Assembly (NCBI GenBank): GCA_937894495.1
Contig: CALCRR010000427.1
Location: forward strand, 1-5,212
Direction: 5' to 3'
Source of the DNA: an uncultured Ruminococcus sp.
GTDB taxonomy: Bacteria > Bacillota > Clostridia > Oscillospirales > Ruminococcaceae
DNA: 5,212 nt
Of the stretch, positions 5,139 to 5,212 are shown one piece after another (position 1 is the stretch's first letter; each line of letters opens with the position of its first letter). The translations under genes and the position numbers were made by a program. The notes beneath the pieces are model-generated. The model ran no database searches. It worked only from the letters and a program-made list of their open reading frames with translations, and had not been told where the DNA came from.

Positions 5139-5184
5139 GCTCCGTCCTCGGGCGGAGCACGGCTTTTGCACGAGTTAAAAAGCC
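5139..5184. other. Two adjacent small hairpins
   Basis: GCTCCG (5139-5144) pairs with CGGAGC (5153-5158), then GGCTTTT (5161-5167) pairs with AAAAGCC (5178-5184). The first abuts the -35 box of the Rrf2 promoter; the second ends at the base before a possible ATG at 5185. Either could be a terminator for a gene beyond the right edge reading leftward, or a leader structure for a rightward gene. Confidence 0.45.
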
Positions 5185-5212
5185 ATGAATAAAGTCTATA
5201 TAAAAGATGAAC
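5185..5212 (+). CDS. Possible start of a gene running off the right edge
   Basis: ATG at 5185 opens a frame reading MNKVYIKDE to the end of the window. The composition is plausible for a protein N-terminus and no stop is met, but only nine codons are visible, there is no good ribosome binding site and no clear plus-strand promoter. It would be divergent from the Rrf2-family gene. I cannot assign a product. Confidence 0.22.

Overview
The window looks like a chromosomal stretch from an anaerobic gut Firmicute, most likely a Ruminococcus-type Oscillospiraceae. The basis is indirect: frequent ATA and AGG codons in otherwise balanced-GC genes, strong AGGAGG-type ribosome binding sites, sigma-A type promoters, a meso-diaminopimelate dehydrogenase, and intergenic repeats. 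No rRNA or marker gene is present to settle the genus.

Layout, left to right. (1) 1-755: the C-terminal two thirds of an ISAs1-family transposase, cut by the window edge. (2) 756-1161: a gene-free stretch with a 31-bp repeat, a GC-rich terminator-like hairpin, a heptanucleotide array and, at its right end, a strong extended -10 promoter. (3) 1204-3141: a membrane-anchored c-di-GMP phosphodiesterase (seven predicted helices, degenerate GGDEF, intact EAL). (4) 3142-3387: a second, richer repeat cassette with the same 31-mer, GAAGCAA heptads, a 14-bp inverted repeat and a CTAGC/CTTAC heptad array. (5) 3388-4377: ddh, meso-diaminopimelate D-dehydrogenase. (6) 4378-4597: a 98-bp near-palindromic element resembling a MITE, a 13-bp perfect-stem terminator and a second hairpin, between two convergent genes. 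(7) 4598-5032, minus strand: an Rrf2-family regulator with an IscR-like cysteine triad and its own consensus promoter. (8) 5139-5212: two adjacent small hairpins and possibly the first codons of a plus-strand gene.

The four genes do not form an operon or a pathway: mobile DNA, second-messenger signalling, lysine/peptidoglycan biosynthesis and an Fe-S or redox-type regulator stand side by side, each apparently transcribed separately. The notable content is between the genes. Both gene-free stretches bracketing the phosphodiesterase gene carry the same two modules in the same order (31-mer, then a 7-bp-period array), and ddh is followed by a probable non-autonomous mobile element. I see no defence system, CRISPR array, tRNA or rRNA.
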